A DNA stretch of 64,000 bases from a bacterium. Lineage in GTDB: Bacteria > Patescibacteriota > Minisyncoccia > UBA6257 > GWB1-50-10. The stretch spans positions 1-64,000 of the forward strand of contig JAKALF010000001.1 in NCBI GenBank assembly GCA_021813265.1. Reading direction: 5' to 3'. Shown one piece after another: positions 50,111-59,047 of the stretch (positions are counted from its first letter, which is position 1; every line of letters starts with the position of its first letter). The notes under the pieces are model-generated. The model was given only the letters and a program-made list of their open reading frames with translations, made no database searches and was not told where the DNA came from. The position numbers and the translations under genes were made by a program.

Positions 50111-51414
50111 GATCCTCTTTTTTTAAATGATAAAAGAAATCCTATGGAAATCCACATCATAAGTTCCCCCGCGGGAAGATCCCACATAAAATGATCAAAA
50201 AGGCCGAATAATAAAAAAGAGACGGCTATAAGGGAAAAAACAAAAAACGCCATGTTTTTTATATTTCTAGATTCAAAAAATAGAAAAAAGAGGAAGAGGA
50301 GAAAGGTAATGAGACCTAACACTCCGATCTCCGAGGCGATAAGAATGTAGAGGTTGTGAACCGGCTGCCACAACCACCAGGTTGAAAATCCCTTTTTCTG
50401 GTAGAGGTTTTGAGAAACGGCCTGAGAAACTTCATTTCCAACGCCAACACCCAGAGGATGATCTTTTATAAGCTCAATCCCTATAGCGTTATACAAAACC
50501 CTGTTATCAACCGAGGGCTCTCCCGGAATAAATCCCGCTCGAGGAACAATAGCCCATCCGAGAATCATGAAGATGATTCCTATATACACCAAAAGAACGG
50601 AGAGTAATGATAGCGCGTTTTTTCTGAACTGAGATTTCCAAAAAGCGTATATGAGGAGAATAAGGGTTGTGATAATCGCGACAATCCATCCCGAACGAGA
50701 AAAGGTGGTTATAAGGCCAAGAAAAACAATGAATATCCCCGTTAAAGAAAGGACTCTGCTCCAAAAACCTTTTAATCCGTGTCCCTCTTCCGAGAGAAAA
50801 AGATAAAAAAGACATAAGAGACCTATACCAAGAAAAGCTCCTAAAATATTCGCGTGAGGGAGGGTCCCGTACGCTCTCAAGAGGGGTTCTCCTCCAATAA
50901 ATACGCGCGCGACGCCCTTGGTCGCTGGAGTTATAACCGACTCCCCCAACAATCTTAGACCGACACTCGATCCCTTAAGAAACTGAAAGAATCCGACAAT
51001 AGACTGAAAAACCGCTGAAACTGACATAGTGGAAAAGATTGTCTTAAAACCAACCAATCCTTTTTGTATAAAAAAGGAGAGGGAAAGAGTCGTCATGGCG
51101 TACAAGAACACGCGAATCGCGTGATACAACGCGAGACCGGCATCAGAAGCGAATCCTACTGAAAAAAACACGAGGACAAGAAAAAAAGCGAGTGCTTTTC
51201 CCGAAGTCGAGTCTAGCGCCCTTTTTAACGATCCTCCTTCCAAAAAGAAGAGGGTGATCAGCAACACGCAAATAATGTCGGTGAAGTAAAAAAATACTGA
51301 AAAATATTCATTAACATGAGGAGAAAAAGAAAAAAGAAATTTTTTAGCGTTAAAGGAAGTAAAAAAAATCAGAAGAACGCTGAGTATTCCCGCGAGATTT
51401 TTTCTCCTTGTCAT
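50107..51414 (-). CDS. O-antigen ligase / polymerase family membrane protein
   Basis: 435 residues with about twelve transmembrane helices. Typical Wzy_C features: GTLPHANILGAFLGIGLLCL, the long outer loop with PRAGFIPGEPSVDNRVLYN and GVGVGNEVSQAV, and VHNLYILIASEIGVLGL with the conserved HN motif. It joins polysaccharide chains or attaches glycans to lipids or proteins in the envelope. Sugar and acceptor are unknown. It overlaps the UDG start by four bases and follows the beta-CASP gene by two, so the three are an operon. Confidence 0.85.
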   Translation of the reverse strand: MTRRKNLAGILSVLLIFFTSFNAKKFLFSFSPHVNEYFSVFFYFTDIICVLLITLFFLEGGSLKRALDSTSGKALAFFLVLVFFSVGFASDAGLALYHAIRVFLYAMTTLSLSFFIQKGLVGFKTIFSTMSVSAVFQSIVGFFQFLKGSSVGLRLLGESVITPATKGVARVFIGGEPLLRAYGTLPHANILGAFLGIGLLCLFYLFLSEEGHGLKGFWSRVLSLTGIFIVFLGLITTFSRSGWIVAIITTLILLIYAFWKSQFRKNALSLLSVLLVYIGIIFMILGWAIVPRAGFIPGEPSVDNRVLYNAIGIELIKDHPLGVGVGNEVSQAVSQNLYQKKGFSTWWLWQPVHNLYILIASEIGVLGLITFLLFLFFLFFESRNIKNMAFFVFSLIAVSFLLFGLFDHFMWDLPAGELMMWISIGFLLSFKKRGS

Positions 51415-51416
51415 AT

Positions 51417-52772
51417 CTAAAGTTCTACAACATCCCCGGACTTAGGAACAGAAGTGTAAACCCCAAGATCGGCTTTTGCTTTTCTGGCAAGCTCTGAAGC
51501 TTCATTGCTTTCGCCTTGAACCACGAACACCCGCTTCACGGTATCCTTCATGGCGTTTATCCATTGAAGAAGCTGGGGCTGATCGGCGTGTCCGGAATAC
51601 CCGCCAATAGATTTTACCTTCGCGAGAACAGGTATATTCTCTCCTAAAATAGTCACGAATTTTTCTCCATCGAGAATTTTTCTCCCTAAGGAGCCCTCGG
51701 CCTGATATCCAACGAACAAAATGGCGTTTTGGGGATCTGAAAGATACCGCTTCTCGTGATGAATGACGCGTCCTCCGTGAGACATCCCCGATCCGGCGAT
51801 AATAATCTTGGGCGGAAGAACGCTCGCTATAGCCATTGACTCTTGACGCGTAAGGCAGAGGGAAAGTCCGGGAAAATTAAAAATCGCGTCTCCTCCTTTT
51901 ATTTGGGAGATGGTTTCGTCTTTAAAATACATGGGATTTTTAGAATATTTCTGATATACAGCCGTAAGTTTTATAGCAAGAGGACTGTCAATGAAAACAG
52001 GGATCCTTGAAACGCGCTTTTGTTCGACAAGATTGTTCATGAGATAAATCATCTCCTGGGTGCGTTCAAGCGCAAACGCCGGAATAATAACCACTCCCTT
52101 ATCGCGCACGACTTCTTTTATCGTCGTCTCAATCAGCTCTTCCCTACTATCGGATCCCTCATGCACCCTTCCTCCGTACACGGATTCGATAAGGGCGTAA
52201 TCGACATTCTCTATATATTCCGTTCCTTTTATAAAAGGCGTGGGAATGTTTCCTAAATCGCCGCTAAAAACTATGGTTTTCCCCTCAGTTTTTATCACAA
52301 CCGAAGCGGACCCCAAAACGTGCCCCGCGTTTATAAACGTAATCTCAAAAGGGCCAATTGAAAAAGATTGGCGATAAGGAATGCCATCCCACAATGAACG
52401 CATGCGCTCAACATCAGATTCATCATACATGGTCTCTCTTTTAGAGCGCTCGGCTTCTTTCCTTAAAATGTGCTGAGAATCAAGAAGAAGCATTTCAGCG
52501 AAATCTCTTGTCGGAGGAGTGGAATATATTCGTCCTTTAAATCCACATTTTACAAGCTGAGGAAGCCTTCCTGTGTGATCAATGTGCGCGTGAGTCACGA
52601 AAACAGCGGATATTTCTTCGGGGTTATAAGAAAAAGGATTAAAGTTATCAATCTCGCAAAAAACTCCTCCTTGCTTCAAGCCGCAATCAACAAGGATTTT
52701 TACTCCTCCGGATTCAAGCATATAGTTCGCTCCCGTAACGGATTCGGCGCCTCCAAAGAATGTAAGCTTCAT
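51417..52772 (-). CDS. Metallo-beta-lactamase/beta-CASP RNA hydrolase
   Basis: 451 residues. HAHIDHTGRLPQLV (metal motif H-x-H-x-D-H), GHVLGSASVVI, FSGDLGNIPTPF, beta-CASP motif A to C (ALIESVYGGRVH, GSGMSHGGRVIHHE, GYQAEGSLGRKI) and GYSGHADQPQLLQW are all present, as in Ysh1/CPSF-73-like bacterial enzymes. Likely an RNA exo/endonuclease. A third MBL-type nuclease function next to RNases J and Y in this window. Start ATG at 52770-52772. Confidence 0.93.
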   Translation of the reverse strand: MKLTFFGGAESVTGANYMLESGGVKILVDCGLKQGGVFCEIDNFNPFSYNPEEISAVFVTHAHIDHTGRLPQLVKCGFKGRIYSTPPTRDFAEMLLLDSQHILRKEAERSKRETMYDESDVERMRSLWDGIPYRQSFSIGPFEITFINAGHVLGSASVVIKTEGKTIVFSGDLGNIPTPFIKGTEYIENVDYALIESVYGGRVHEGSDSREELIETTIKEVVRDKGVVIIPAFALERTQEMIYLMNNLVEQKRVSRIPVFIDSPLAIKLTAVYQKYSKNPMYFKDETISQIKGGDAIFNFPGLSLCLTRQESMAIASVLPPKIIIAGSGMSHGGRVIHHEKRYLSDPQNAILFVGYQAEGSLGRKILDGEKFVTILGENIPVLAKVKSIGGYSGHADQPQLLQWINAMKDTVKRVFVVQGESNEASELARKAKADLGVYTSVPKSGDVVEL

Positions 52773-52811
52773 AGTAACTTCAGTATATCAGGATATGAAA
52801 CGCGCGTGAGA

Positions 52812-52840
52812 TTGACATTTTATATTTTTTAGTATACATT
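52812..52840 (+). promoter_or_regulatory. Promoter of the 63-residue gene
   Basis: TTGACA (52812-52817), 17-base spacer, TACATT (52835-52840), 26 bases before the ATG at 52866. Confidence 0.75.
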
Positions 52841-52865
52841 TTAAAATAGTAATATTGGAGGCAAC

Positions 52866-53057
52866 ATGAGAGTGCTAAAACTTGACGACCAAAGAGTCGT
52901 CATAACGGTGGGAGGAAAGGATGTCACGTACGTAAAAAATGGCAATGATGTCCAAATAACCTCTAAGGAGTCGGGATTTTTCTCTAAAAAAGATTTTGGT
53001 ATATCAAAATCTTTGGCAAAGAAAATCCTTTTCCCAAAAATCACTCGTTCGTTTTAA
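52866..53057 (+). CDS. Small basic protein, 63 residues
   Basis: An N-terminal beta-rich half (MRVLKLDDQRVVITVGGKDV) and a lysine-rich C-terminus (ISKSLAKKILFPKIT). Supported by GGAGG five bases before the ATG, a consensus promoter and a terminator of its own. No family recognised. It may be a small nucleic-acid- or membrane-associated protein; unknown. Confidence 0.6.
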   Translation: MRVLKLDDQRVVITVGGKDVTYVKNGNDVQITSKESGFFSKKDFGISKSLAKKILFPKITRSF

Positions 53058-54346
53058 GAGCCCCATTCCAATCTTTGGGCTCTTTTTTCTTTTAAGACTT
53101 CCTCCACCATCTCCCGCTCATTCCAGGGAATAGTCTCTCCATGAGCCATGTGAATGAATGACTCGCTTCCCTTTCCTGAAAACACTATCGCGTCCCCGCT
53201 TTTAGCGAGAGATACGGCTTTTCTAATAGCCTCTTTTCTATCTAAGATTTCATATATGTTGTTTTGAGGAAAATCTTTAGAGATTCCGGACCGTACGGCA
53301 CGAATAATTTCCAAAGGATCTTCGTCGTAAGGATCTTCGTTCGTGAGAACAATACATGAGCAATACTTCCCGGCGATTTCTCCCATCGCGGGACGTTTCC
53401 ACTTGTCCCTCCCCCCTCCCGCGGAACCTAAAACACCTATTAAACCCGCTCCTTTTTTCATATATTCATTTTGTATGGTCTCGTATATGCTCCGAAGCGA
53501 GTCTGGAGTATGGGCGTAATCAACGACGGCGATAAAAGGTTCTCTTTGGATAAAATCCATGCGTCCTGGAATTCCTTTAAAGGCGTTGAACGCTTGATAT
53601 ATGCGTTCGTCTGAAACGCCCAATAAACGCCCTATTTGAAACGCGAGCGCCATATTGTCTTTGTAAAAATCACCTTTTATAAGATCGTTCTTGATGGGTT
53701 TCTCTTTAAAAATATCCCGAGAAAAGGTTCTCGCTTCTTTCAATTTTTCTTTAAAAAACTCGTAGCGCGCGTCGTATATATTTAAAAATACGTGAGCACC
53801 CCTCCGAGCCGCGTAGTTGAGAAAAGAACGTTTCGCGTCGCGATATTTTTCAAACGACCCATGGGCTTCTATGTGTTCCGGAGCAAGATTTGTAAGAGCG
53901 GCAACAGTCCAGGGAATAAACCGGTGACGTGAAAGCGCGATGCCTTGGGACGTGACTTCAATAATGGCGTGCGTGCACGTTTCTTGTTCGGCCTGTTTTA
54001 AAAAGTTCTGGATAAAAAAATGTCCGGGCATTGAATTTCCTAACGTGTTTTTCTCGCTCTTTTCTCCAAGCTTCACGCGCAACGATGAGAGGAGGGCTGT
54101 TTTTTTCCCTTCCATTTCAAGAATGGCGTTTACGAGCTCAACAGTCGTTGTCTTCCCCTTGGTCCCCGTTATTCCAATCACACAAAGCTTTCTTCCTGGA
54201 AAACGGTACAGAAGAGAACCGAAAAGAGCGAGACTAAAATGGTACGCCTTAGGAGCCCATGAAACGCGATATAGAAGTTTAAATAAAGGAAACTTCTTTA
54301 TACGAGAAAGGATCAAATGCGTAACGTTCCATACGGATGATTTCAT
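53054..54346 (-). CDS. murE: UDP-MurNAc-tripeptide synthetase (MurE type)
   Basis: 430 residues of the Mur ligase family; adds the third residue to the peptidoglycan stem. P-loop GITGTKGKTTTVELV, MPGHFFIQNFL, the ALTNLAPEHIEAHGSFEKYR stretch, GIPGRMDFIQ, AVVDYAHTPDSL and GSAGGGRDKWKRP are intact; the N-terminal UDP-binding domain is short. The residue-3 selectivity motif, DNPR in meso-DAP enzymes, reads EDPY in LTNEDPYDEDPLEI, so the diamino acid cannot be assumed to be DAP. Five bases after ruvA on the same strand. Confidence 0.9.
   Translation of the reverse strand: MKSSVWNVTHLILSRIKKFPLFKLLYRVSWAPKAYHFSLALFGSLLYRFPGRKLCVIGITGTKGKTTTVELVNAILEMEGKKTALLSSLRVKLGEKSEKNTLGNSMPGHFFIQNFLKQAEQETCTHAIIEVTSQGIALSRHRFIPWTVAALTNLAPEHIEAHGSFEKYRDAKRSFLNYAARRGAHVFLNIYDARYEFFKEKLKEARTFSRDIFKEKPIKNDLIKGDFYKDNMALAFQIGRLLGVSDERIYQAFNAFKGIPGRMDFIQREPFIAVVDYAHTPDSLRSIYETIQNEYMKKGAGLIGVLGSAGGGRDKWKRPAMGEIAGKYCSCIVLTNEDPYDEDPLEIIRAVRSGISKDFPQNNIYEILDRKEAIRKAVSLAKSGDAIVFSGKGSESFIHMAHGETIPWNEREMVEEVLKEKRAQRLEWGS
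53056..53090. terminator. Bidirectional terminator, 63-residue gene / murE
   Basis: Stem AAGAGCCC / GGGCTCTT with a 13-base loop, followed by TTTTCTTTT; it also overlaps the murE stop. Confidence 0.75.
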
Positions 54347-54351
54347 ATATC

Positions 54352-54927
54352 CTATGATTTCCCTAATTCCTTAAGAGCAAGCCTTAATCGTTCCTCTATG
54401 GACTTCTCTCTAGGAAGAGTCTGAATAATATCGCGAACATGGTTCCTCGAATACCCTAAATCCACGAGAGCGTCTTCAATATCTTTATCTTGTCGAGCGT
54501 TCCTGGTTTCTCCCCTCATGTCAAAAAGTTTGGTTTTAGCGTGAAGTTCAAGAACAATGCGCTCGGCGGTCTTTTTTCCAACCCCCGGGGCTCGGGACAA
54601 AAGATCCGCTCGTTTTTCAAGAATGGCCGCGGTGATATTGGGAACCGTATCAATATCCAAAACCCCAAGAGCAGTTTTGGGACCAACGCCGCTTACGGTT
54701 CTTAAAAGCTCAAAAAGCGTCAGAGTCTCTTCTCCAAGAAATCCGTAGAGTTCCATCTGTTCTTCTCTTATATAAAGATGGGAGAAGATAAAAACGGATT
54801 GTCCCAGCGAAGGAAGTTTTGAAAGCGTGCTTTTATTCCCGAAAATCTTGTACCCCACGCCCCCGCACTCAACTACAAAAAAGGTGTCTCCTTTTTTAAT
54901 AAGTTTCCCGGAAAGAGAGTGGATCAT
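54352..54927 (-). CDS. ruvA: Holliday junction helicase subunit RuvA
   Basis: 191 residues: N-terminal OB domain (LSGKLIKKGDTFFVVECGGV), HhH motifs (LLRTVSGVGPKTALGVLDI, LLSRAPGVGKKTAERIVLEL) and the flexible C-terminal domain (DIEDALVDLGYSRNHVRDII). It tetramerises on four-way junctions and recruits RuvB, whose gene is at 59048. ruvC is not seen near. Confidence 0.96.
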   Translation of the reverse strand: MIHSLSGKLIKKGDTFFVVECGGVGYKIFGNKSTLSKLPSLGQSVFIFSHLYIREEQMELYGFLGEETLTLFELLRTVSGVGPKTALGVLDIDTVPNITAAILEKRADLLSRAPGVGKKTAERIVLELHAKTKLFDMRGETRNARQDKDIEDALVDLGYSRNHVRDIIQTLPREKSIEERLRLALKELGKS

Positions 54928-54964
54928 ATAACGCTATTGTAGAACGTAATGGGGTAATAAACAA

Positions 54965-54993
54965 TTGACAACGGAGGTGTAGTCGTCTAATCT
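54965..54993 (+). promoter_or_regulatory. Promoter of rpsT
   Basis: TTGACA (54965-54970), 17-base spacer, TAATCT (54988-54993). The ATG of rpsT is only 12 bases beyond the -10, so the message has little or no 5' leader. Confidence 0.7.
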
Positions 54994-55005
54994 AAACCCC
55001 ATACT

Positions 55006-55248
55006 ATGCCTAACACAAAAACAGCAAAAAAAGCTTTGCGACAAAATATTCGCAGGAGAAAAATGAATCTTGATCGTCAAAAGAAAATGAAAGAAACGAT
55101 CAAAAGTTTCAAAAAATCTCCGAGTTCCGAGAAACTCAAAGAAACATATAAGACGCTTGATAGGATGGCTAAAACGGGGGTTATAAAAAAGAATAAGGCG
55201 AATAGACTTAAATCAAGGCTTTCAAAGAAAATAAAAAACACCTCGTAA
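55006..55248 (+). CDS. rpsT: Ribosomal protein S20
   Basis: 80-residue lysine-rich three-helix protein: PNTKTAKKALRQNIRRRKMN, LDRMAKTGVIKKNKANRLKS and RLSKKIKN are typical of S20. Bound to 16S rRNA early in assembly. Transcribed alone, ends in a strong terminator; convergent with the delta subunit gene, an arrangement seen in many bacteria. Confidence 0.95.
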   Translation: MPNTKTAKKALRQNIRRRKMNLDRQKKMKETIKSFKKSPSSEKLKETYKTLDRMAKTGVIKKNKANRLKSRLSKKIKNTS

Positions 55249-55259
55249 GAGGTGTTTTT
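55234..55259. terminator. Bidirectional terminator, rpsT / holA
   Basis: Stem AAAAACACCTC / GAGGTGTTTTT with loop GTAA, overlapping the ends of both convergent genes. Confidence 0.88.
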
Positions 55260-56094
55260 ATCTCAAAACAAAATCAAGAAGCGCTTCCTCATATTCCAAT
55301 CCCCCGCTTTTTACAGAAACATCGTAGCGAGAAAGAGAAACTAGGCTTTCTTCCCTGGCGTTGTAGGCCAATGAATTAAAAACATACGCGGGATCTTCAT
55401 TTTGAGAGAACGCTTTCTCCAACATACCCACTCTCTCTTTCCAGCTCTTTGAACTCAAAATCCCGCGAGTAAGGACATATACCTCGTCACGGGAAAACCA
55501 GTGAGTTGTTTCTTTAACTAACGAAAGGGAAATTTCTTTTTCTCCAGAAATGGGAGCGAGTTTTTCTAACGTTTTTATTCCCAACCAAACGCTGTGCTCG
55601 CTCGAGATTTTTTTTGAAAGGAATTCTCCTCCTTCTAAAACATAGACCATAAAGAAACTCCACGCCGGCTGAGAAAAGGAAATTCCGAAATCTTTGGCTT
55701 TTTTCTTTAAAAACGCTTGAAGTTTTACTCCCTCAAGCTTTTCAAATTCCTGAGATAGTATGGGTTTTTTAAGGAGAAATGAAAACGCTTTTTTGGGAGG
55801 TTTTAGGTCGGAAATAATAATAAAGGCATTCTTGTTTTCAATATAGAATTTCAGTACCGCTATCCATTCCTTGGAGTCGGGGGTGGTTGCCTCCCGAATA
55901 ACCGCGCATTTAACAGACTGAAACATAGACGGTTGTTCAAGAAAATCCCTCGCTTCAATCCAACCATCACCCTCTTCTTCAAAATCAAAATGACGCAAAT
56001 CCATGGAGGGGTTCTTTTGTTTGTACGAACAAAGAAGATCTTTTAATTTTTCTCCTCTCCTATATGAATCGGGTCCGTAGAGATAGACGATCAT
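55258..56094 (-). CDS. holA: DNA polymerase III subunit delta
   Basis: 278 residues. It starts MIVYLYGPDSYRRGEKLKDL as delta subunits do and has the HolA layout: N-terminal AAA-like domain without a P-loop, IISDLKPPKKAFSFLLKKP, the linking SRDEVYVLTRGILSSKSWKE region and a helical C-terminus (DPAYVFNSLAYNAREESLVS). It opens the sliding clamp during loading. Sequence conservation in this family is weak, so the call rests on length, start motif and location next to rpsT. Confidence 0.72.
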   Translation of the reverse strand: MIVYLYGPDSYRRGEKLKDLLCSYKQKNPSMDLRHFDFEEEGDGWIEARDFLEQPSMFQSVKCAVIREATTPDSKEWIAVLKFYIENKNAFIIISDLKPPKKAFSFLLKKPILSQEFEKLEGVKLQAFLKKKAKDFGISFSQPAWSFFMVYVLEGGEFLSKKISSEHSVWLGIKTLEKLAPISGEKEISLSLVKETTHWFSRDEVYVLTRGILSSKSWKERVGMLEKAFSQNEDPAYVFNSLAYNAREESLVSLSRYDVSVKSGGLEYEEALLDFVLR

Positions 56095-56114
56095 GAGGTT
56101 AGTATATAAAAAAG

Positions 56115-56135
56115 GGCGCCCGTGTGCTAGGCGCC
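56115..56135 (-). terminator. Terminator of the 56140-56948 gene pair
   Basis: Stem GGCGCC / GGCGCC with a 9-base loop; on the minus strand followed by CTTTTTTATA. Confidence 0.75.
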
Positions 56136-56139
56136 GAAA

Positions 56140-56544
56140 TTAATACCTTGGAAAATCGTACTTTTGAACATCCCAATAACTTTTATAGGACGTTCCACTG
56201 AAATAAAAGCTTCTGCTCGTTGCGGAGTAGAAAACCTTTTCTCCAGCTTTGGTGGTATACGCTCTAAGAGTAACCACCATACTCTCTTGTCCCCACACGC
56301 TCGTGGGAACAAATAAAACTGTACCGGGTTTTATATCCCCGAACGATCTCGAGTAATTGCCGGTCACAATTACGTCAAGGGTTAAATCCTGGGTTGTATT
56401 GATTATCACAACCCCCTCTCTCCCGGAAAATCCGGGAAGATTGGACTCAACTTGGACGCGGCGCCCCATCTCATTCACGATGGCAACGGGAAGCGCGCAT
56501 CCAAAAACAAAAAGGGATAACAAAGCGAAAATAACTATTCTCAT
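56140..56544 (-). CDS. Lipoprotein, 134 residues
   Basis: Lipobox in ALLSLFVFGCALPVAI near the N-terminus, followed by a beta-rich domain of about 110 residues (VVIINTTQDLTLDVIVTGNY). AAGGAGGAAAAG before the ATG at 56542-56544 sets the start. It overlaps the end of the 130-residue gene in context and is probably in an operon with it. No family recognised; exported and anchored to the outer face of the membrane. Confidence 0.6.
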   Translation of the reverse strand: MRIVIFALLSLFVFGCALPVAIVNEMGRRVQVESNLPGFSGREGVVIINTTQDLTLDVIVTGNYSRSFGDIKPGTVLFVPTSVWGQESMVVTLRAYTTKAGEKVFYSATSRSFYFSGTSYKSYWDVQKYDFPRY

Positions 56545-56555
56545 CTTTTCCTCCT

Positions 56556-56948
56556 TCATTTCAAGTAGATTTTCTTGTTATCGCGAGCGATAACAAGAAC
56601 CATTGAGTTTCCCACGCGCGGCGCGCGCTCAAACAGCTCCCTTGGGAGTCCGTAGGTCTGAACGTCTTTTTTTGAATCAACCGTCATCAGGTTGTAGTAT
56701 TTGGTGGTTGTTGTATCAACCGCAATGACGGAAACTACCTCCCCTTCTGTTAGGCTTTCAACGCCTAACGGGTTTTCTAATTCTGGGATTAAAACCAGAA
56801 TCAGTAGTAGTAAAAGAATAATACTACCTAAAGAACCTACAATACTAAAAAAGAAATTTTCAGGATTATCAGCAGCATTACAAAAAAGGACGGTAGAACA
56901 AATAATAAGAAGAATAGTGAAAATAAGAATAACTACTATACCGGTCAT
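56556..56948 (-). CDS. Membrane protein, 130 residues
   Basis: Two N-terminal transmembrane helices (VVILIFTILLIICSTVLFC and IVGSLGSIILLLLLILVLIP), then an outer domain of about 70 residues (VVSVIAVDTTTTKYYNLMTV). AGGAGG six bases before the ATG. Transcribed before the lipoprotein gene; the two may act together. Function unknown. Confidence 0.6.
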   Translation of the reverse strand: MTGIVVILIFTILLIICSTVLFCNAADNPENFFFSIVGSLGSIILLLLLILVLIPELENPLGVESLTEGEVVSVIAVDTTTTKYYNLMTVDSKKDVQTYGLPRELFERAPRVGNSMVLVIARDNKKIYLK

Positions 56949-57075
56949 AAAGCCTCCTATATGTTAAAGTTAATACTGATGTAGATAATAGCATATATGA
57001 TAGAAAATGTCAATCAACGCAAAGATTGGGTATTCCCATTGTTGCTTCTCGCGTTACGTTCTACAATAAGGATGC

Positions 57076-58749
57076 ATGTTTAAAGGAAAAAACGATCTTG
57101 AGGAAAAACTGTCGGCCCAAAGAAAACTAGCCGAAGAAAATGACGCCAAACGAAGAGCCGCGCAATATAATTTCCCCTATCTGAATCTCGTTTCAACGAA
57201 AGCCCCAACCGAGATGCGGGCGCTTGAGCTTGTTTCGGAAGAAACGGCGAAAAAAGCGAAGATCGCCCCCCTCCAGGAAATACGGAAAAAACTTGTAATC
57301 GCTGTTTTTAATCCCAGCTTTCCGGAAACCCAAAAAATCTTGGAAGACCTCAAAAAAAAATTCGAACTTGAGATTTTTATATCCTCCCTTTCTGGCTTGG
57401 AACACGCCTGGGAATATTACGCGTTCGCGTCAGAAGAACAAAAAGAAATCAGCGGAAAAATTGAAATAAACAACGAAAACCTTAAGAATCTCTCGGAAAC
57501 AATCAGGGACTTTAAAAGCCTTGACGGTCTCTTCACTGGTCTCAAAAACCCTCTTACCTCCCAACTTTTAGAAATTATTTTGGGCGGAGCTCTTGCCCTC
57601 AAGGCATCGGATATACATTTTGAACCCAAAGAAGAATCTCGAATTTTGCGTTTTAGAATTGACGGCCTTCTACATTCCGCGTATGAGGGATTTTCAGAAA
57701 ACTCATACAAATCCATCGTGATGCGCATAAAACTCCTGTCGGGAATGAAACTTAATATCGTAAACGAAGCTCAAGACGGACGTTTCACGATAGATTTAAA
57801 GGATAGAGACATTGAAATACGAACCTCTATCATTCCTTCGGAATACGGGGAAACGGTTGTGATGCGTCTTTTAGATCCTTTGGCGCTTAAAACTAATTTA
57901 GAAGATTTAGGATGGAGGAAAGACGATCTTGATATCATTAAAAAAATACTTGCCGAACCTAATGGTCTTGTTCTAAACACGGGACCCACGGGATCGGGAA
58001 AAACAACAACCCTTTACGCTTTCTTGAAGCACGTTCAAAATCCTGAAATAAAGATCATAACTATTGAGGACCCCATTGAATATCATCTTAATGGAATATC
58101 CCAAACTCAAGTGAATAACGCGGCGCGCTACACGTTCGCGAGCGGATTAAGATCCATACTAAGACAAGATCCCGATGTCGTGCTTGTCGGAGAAATTAGA
58201 GACACGGAAACCGCGGAAATCGCTTTAAACGCTTCCCTTACGGGACATATGGTTTTCTCAACGCTTCACACGAACGACGCTGTGGGAGCGATCCCACGTC
58301 TCTTGGATCTTGGGATAAAAACCCAAACGCTGGGCCCCGCCCTCACGCTTGTCATAGCCCAGCGTCTCGTGCGCGTTCTCTGTCCTCACTGTAAAGAAAA
58401 AATGGAAACACAAGAAGATCTTAAAATGAAAATACAAAGGTTTGTGGAAAACCTTCCCGCCAGAGTTGATAAATCACCCTTTAAAACCTTTGAGGTGTTT
58501 AAACCTCATGGATGCCCCGAGTGCGGGGGGTTGGGATACAGAGGAAGGACATCGATATTTGAGCTCTTCGTAATAGATGAAAATCTGGAGCAAGCGATCT
58601 ATAAAACCCCCAATGAGATAGAACTTAAAAACTTGGCAAAAGGGCAAGGTATGACTACAATGCAAGAAGACGGTATTCTAAAAGTCCTCAAGGGAATTAC
58701 GAGTATGGAAGAGGTCCAAAGACTCACGGGAGAAATTGATTGGAAATAA
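57076..58749 (+). CDS. pilB: Type II secretion / type IV pilus assembly ATPase (PilB/GspE)
   Basis: 557 residues. N-terminal MshEN-like region (to about 160) is followed by the ATPase: ALKASDIHFEPKEESRILRF, Walker A TGPTGSGKTTTLYAF, the Asp box ITIEDPIEYHLNGI, Walker B VGEIRDTETAEIALNASLTG and HTNDAVGAIPRLLDLG. The zinc site CPHC ... CPECGGLGYRGR is intact. It drives pilin extension. The pilus could serve contact with host or DNA uptake; the rest of the pilus genes are not in the window. A shared promoter is not seen; the gene stands alone. Confidence 0.92.
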   Translation: MFKGKNDLEEKLSAQRKLAEENDAKRRAAQYNFPYLNLVSTKAPTEMRALELVSEETAKKAKIAPLQEIRKKLVIAVFNPSFPETQKILEDLKKKFELEIFISSLSGLEHAWEYYAFASEEQKEISGKIEINNENLKNLSETIRDFKSLDGLFTGLKNPLTSQLLEIILGGALALKASDIHFEPKEESRILRFRIDGLLHSAYEGFSENSYKSIVMRIKLLSGMKLNIVNEAQDGRFTIDLKDRDIEIRTSIIPSEYGETVVMRLLDPLALKTNLEDLGWRKDDLDIIKKILAEPNGLVLNTGPTGSGKTTTLYAFLKHVQNPEIKIITIEDPIEYHLNGISQTQVNNAARYTFASGLRSILRQDPDVVLVGEIRDTETAEIALNASLTGHMVFSTLHTNDAVGAIPRLLDLGIKTQTLGPALTLVIAQRLVRVLCPHCKEKMETQEDLKMKIQRFVENLPARVDKSPFKTFEVFKPHGCPECGGLGYRGRTSIFELFVIDENLEQAIYKTPNEIELKNLAKGQGMTTMQEDGILKVLKGITSMEEVQRLTGEIDWK

Positions 58750-59047
58750 TATTCTCTGAGAGGAAAATAAAATCCTGAGTTGGGGTCTGTGGGCACAAAT
58801 GAGCCGAAAGCAGGCAAATTTTTAAAAGCTTTTCCGAACGCATCAGAAAAGACGAGATCTTTTCGAGGAGTGATCCAGCCGGAGCCAAATCATCCTTGTC
58901 ATAAAAAGTATCCCTATTACCCACAGACCTCACATCAAGATTTCTACGGAAAAGTCTATCACAAAACAAATATATTGTCAATAGCAAGTATGAGTCGCCA
59001 AAGAAGGATTATTTCATATCTAATTATTTTGTCAAGCCTATAAAACC
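58750..59047. other. Intergenic stretch before ruvB
   Basis: No gene is supported in these 298 bases. Open frames exist in both directions but lack ribosome sites and read as remnants. The AT-rich end (TTGTCAATAGC and TATCTAATTATTT) may contain the ruvB promoter. Confidence 0.4.

Noticed and set aside
58780..59043. An 87-codon plus-strand frame before ruvB, and its minus-strand counterpart
   Set aside because: No ribosome site, no family likeness, and similar open frames on both strands; likely non-coding or a remnant.
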